Source of the DNA: Anaerolineae bacterium
GTDB lineage: Bacteria; Chloroflexota; Anaerolineae; Aggregatilineales; Ch27
Direction of reading: 5' to 3'
Assembly (NCBI GenBank): GCA_013178165.1
Contig: JABLXG010000004.1
Span: 62,001 to 126,000 of the forward strand
Length of the DNA stretch: 64,000 nucleotides
This document shows positions 62,859 to 64,000 of this stretch, in pieces. Position numbers and translations under genes: made by a program. A model generated the notes under the pieces. It did no database searches, was not told where the DNA came from, and saw only the letters and a program-made list of their open reading frames with translations. Position 1 is the stretch's first letter. Each line of letters starts with the position of its first letter.

Positions 62859-63482
62859 GTGGAGGAAGAACAGCACACGGATTACACCGGAGAGCCGGCG
62901 GCAGGGCCGGACGAGCTGGCAAGCGGCCCGGTGGATGATGTCCTGGCCCGGCTGGACGGCTTACAGGAAGACCTCCGCCAGGGTCTGATCGCGCTCGGCC
63001 AGCGGCTGACGCGCCTGGAAAAACACTTTGAGACCAAGATTCTCTACGATCAGGCCAAAGATCAGACGATCGACGCGCTGCACCGCGAGTTGCAGGATTA
63101 CCGGGACGGGCTGCAATTCCAGCATCTGCGCCCGCTGGTCGCCGACGTGCTGACCATCTATGACGATCTATCCGCCGTTCTCGAACGGTTCGCGGCGCAG
63201 GCTCCGGAGGCGGCGTCGGAAGCCGTTGCTGGATTGCTTGAGCAGTTGTTTGCCCTGCGTGATGACCTGGGCGGGGCGCTGGAGAAGCACGGCTTCGAGC
63301 TGTACGAGCATCCCGGTGAGGTGGTTGATCGTGCGTTTCAGCGCGTCCAGGCGACCATCCCGACAGACGACCCGGCGCAGGATCGCATGGTCGCCCGCCG
63401 GTTGCGGCGCGGCCTGCGCTATGGCGAGCGTGTCATCCGCCCGGAGATCATCGAGGTGTATCGTTACGAATCGGGCCGCTGA
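62859..63482 (+). CDS. GrpE-like nucleotide exchange factor
   Basis: I take GTG 62859 as start because GGAGGG lies five bases upstream; ATG 62838 is the alternative. The 207-residue protein has a long N-terminal helix ('LDGLQEDLRQGLIALGQRLT') and a GrpE-like domain ('HLRPLVADVLTIYDDL', 'GFELYEHPGEVVD'). It has the family's helix-rich-then-beta layout but low similarity to housekeeping GrpE. It precedes an Hsp70 gene by 61 bases and should help that protein exchange nucleotide. Confidence 0.78.
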   Translation: MEEEQHTDYTGEPAAGPDELASGPVDDVLARLDGLQEDLRQGLIALGQRLTRLEKHFETKILYDQAKDQTIDALHRELQDYRDGLQFQHLRPLVADVLTIYDDLSAVLERFAAQAPEAASEAVAGLLEQLFALRDDLGGALEKHGFELYEHPGEVVDRAFQRVQATIPTDDPAQDRMVARRLRRGLRYGERVIRPEIIEVYRYESGR

Positions 63483-63543
63483 GGCCGGGTGTACAGGCGC
63501 GCGGCGATAGGCGGCCCTGATAGCGGAGCGGAAACGAGGGGAA

Positions 63544-64000
63544 ATGAGCGAGAAACACACGCCGATCTTCGGCATTGACCTGGGCACGACCTATTCCTGT
63601 ATTGCCTATGTGGACGAGTACAACCGGCCAACCGTGGTGCCCAACAGCGCCGGCGACCGCACCACGCCATCGGTCGTTCAGTTTGACGGTGATGAGCGGA
63701 TCGTGGGCAAAGAGGCCAAGAACGCCAGCCTGCTATACCCCGACACGACTGTCGAACTGATCAAGCGGGAGATGGGCAGCAAGGACTACACGTTCTACTA
63801 TCAGGGCGAGAAGTACACGCCGGAGGAGATTTCCTCATACATCATCCGCAAGCTGGTGCAGGACGCGGCGCAGTACACGGGCTACGACATCCGCGATGTG
63901 GTGATCACCTGTCCGGCCTACTTTGGCATTCCAGAACGAGAGGCGACCGCCCGCGCCGGGCAGATCGCCGGGCTGAACGTGCGCAGCATCATCAATGAGC
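63544..64000 (+). CDS. DnaK-like Hsp70 (3' end cut by window edge)
   Basis: The frame runs to the last base with no stop, 152 residues visible. It starts 'IFGIDLGTTYSCIAYVDEYN', the phosphate-1 loop of Hsp70, and continues with 'NSAGDRTTPSVVQF' and 'IRDVVITCPAYFGIPEREAT'. The last differs from housekeeping DnaK, which has 'VPAYFND' and 'QRQAT'. Together with GrpE and the J-like operon partner, this looks like a dedicated chaperone set, not the cell's main DnaK. The C-terminal half is not visible. Confidence 0.85.
   Translation, partial: MSEKHTPIFGIDLGTTYSCIAYVDEYNRPTVVPNSAGDRTTPSVVQFDGDERIVGKEAKNASLLYPDTTVELIKREMGSKDYTFYYQGEKYTPEEISSYIIRKLVQDAAQYTGYDIRDVVITCPAYFGIPEREATARAGQIAGLNVRSIINE

Overview
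The window is GC-rich throughout. Most genes are bacterial housekeeping or envelope genes, and the extracellular proteins carry long Thr-Pro linkers. The gene set (giant multi-GAF sensor kinase, RodZ-like protein, lone ArsA, LarA homologue, secreted clan GH-A glycosidases, a GTPase/GAP1 locus) fits a Chloroflexota member, probably Anaerolineae-like. That placement is inferred from gene content and style, not from a marker-gene phylogeny.

Layout. 1-9.9 kb: the 3' part of a huge multi-GAF histidine kinase, its receiver protein, an alpha/beta hydrolase, thiamine pyrophosphokinase, a DegV lipid-binding protein and a DUF2085 membrane protein. 10-20.4 kb: a sugar-nucleotide epimerase, the lipid II flippase MurJ, a secreted protein with three internal repeats, XseA/XseB, a secreted MA-type metallopeptidase, FabI, a 3-methyladenine DNA glycosylase and a TauE/SafE transporter. 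20.6-34.4 kb: a D-2-hydroxyacid dehydrogenase, an ABC1/UbiB kinase, ArsA, a LarA homologue, an Hsp70 protein lacking the substrate-binding part, ribosomal protein bL9, a RodZ-like protein, RimO, a haem-binding protein and an Rrf2 regulator. 34.4-45.9 kb: a long minus-strand cluster with four tandem paralogous extracellular glycosidase-like proteins, then a CopD-like protein, a GT39-type membrane glycosyltransferase and RNase Z. 46-54 kb: a methyltransferase, a lipoprotein pseudo-hydrolase, tRNA-Lys with a consensus promoter and terminator, a 3' remnant of an M29 aminopeptidase, ClpB, an ABC-F protein behind what looks like an attenuation leader, and a GNAT acetyltransferase.

54-64 kb (the most interesting part): a tight four-gene minus-strand operon. 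In transcription order it encodes a 1019-aa protein with J-like, zinc-ribbon and Fn3-like regions, a zinc-ribbon GTPase, a large protein resembling GAP1 (GTPase-associated protein 1, GAP1-N2 type), and a membrane-anchored zinc-ribbon GTPase. It diverges from a GrpE-like gene and a DnaK-like Hsp70 that runs off the window. This looks like a GTPase-centred, chaperone-linked system of the kind predicted by comparative genomics to act in biological conflict or cell-state control. No function has been shown from this sequence.

Other regulatory features: a seven-codon leader ORF with an ideal ribosome binding site and an intrinsic terminator ahead of the ABC-F gene; an inverted repeat in front of the Rrf2 gene; a LacI-type operator-like palindrome between the Hsp70-like gene and rplI; and several strong intrinsic terminators. 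No CRISPR array, insertion sequence, rRNA or prophage was seen.
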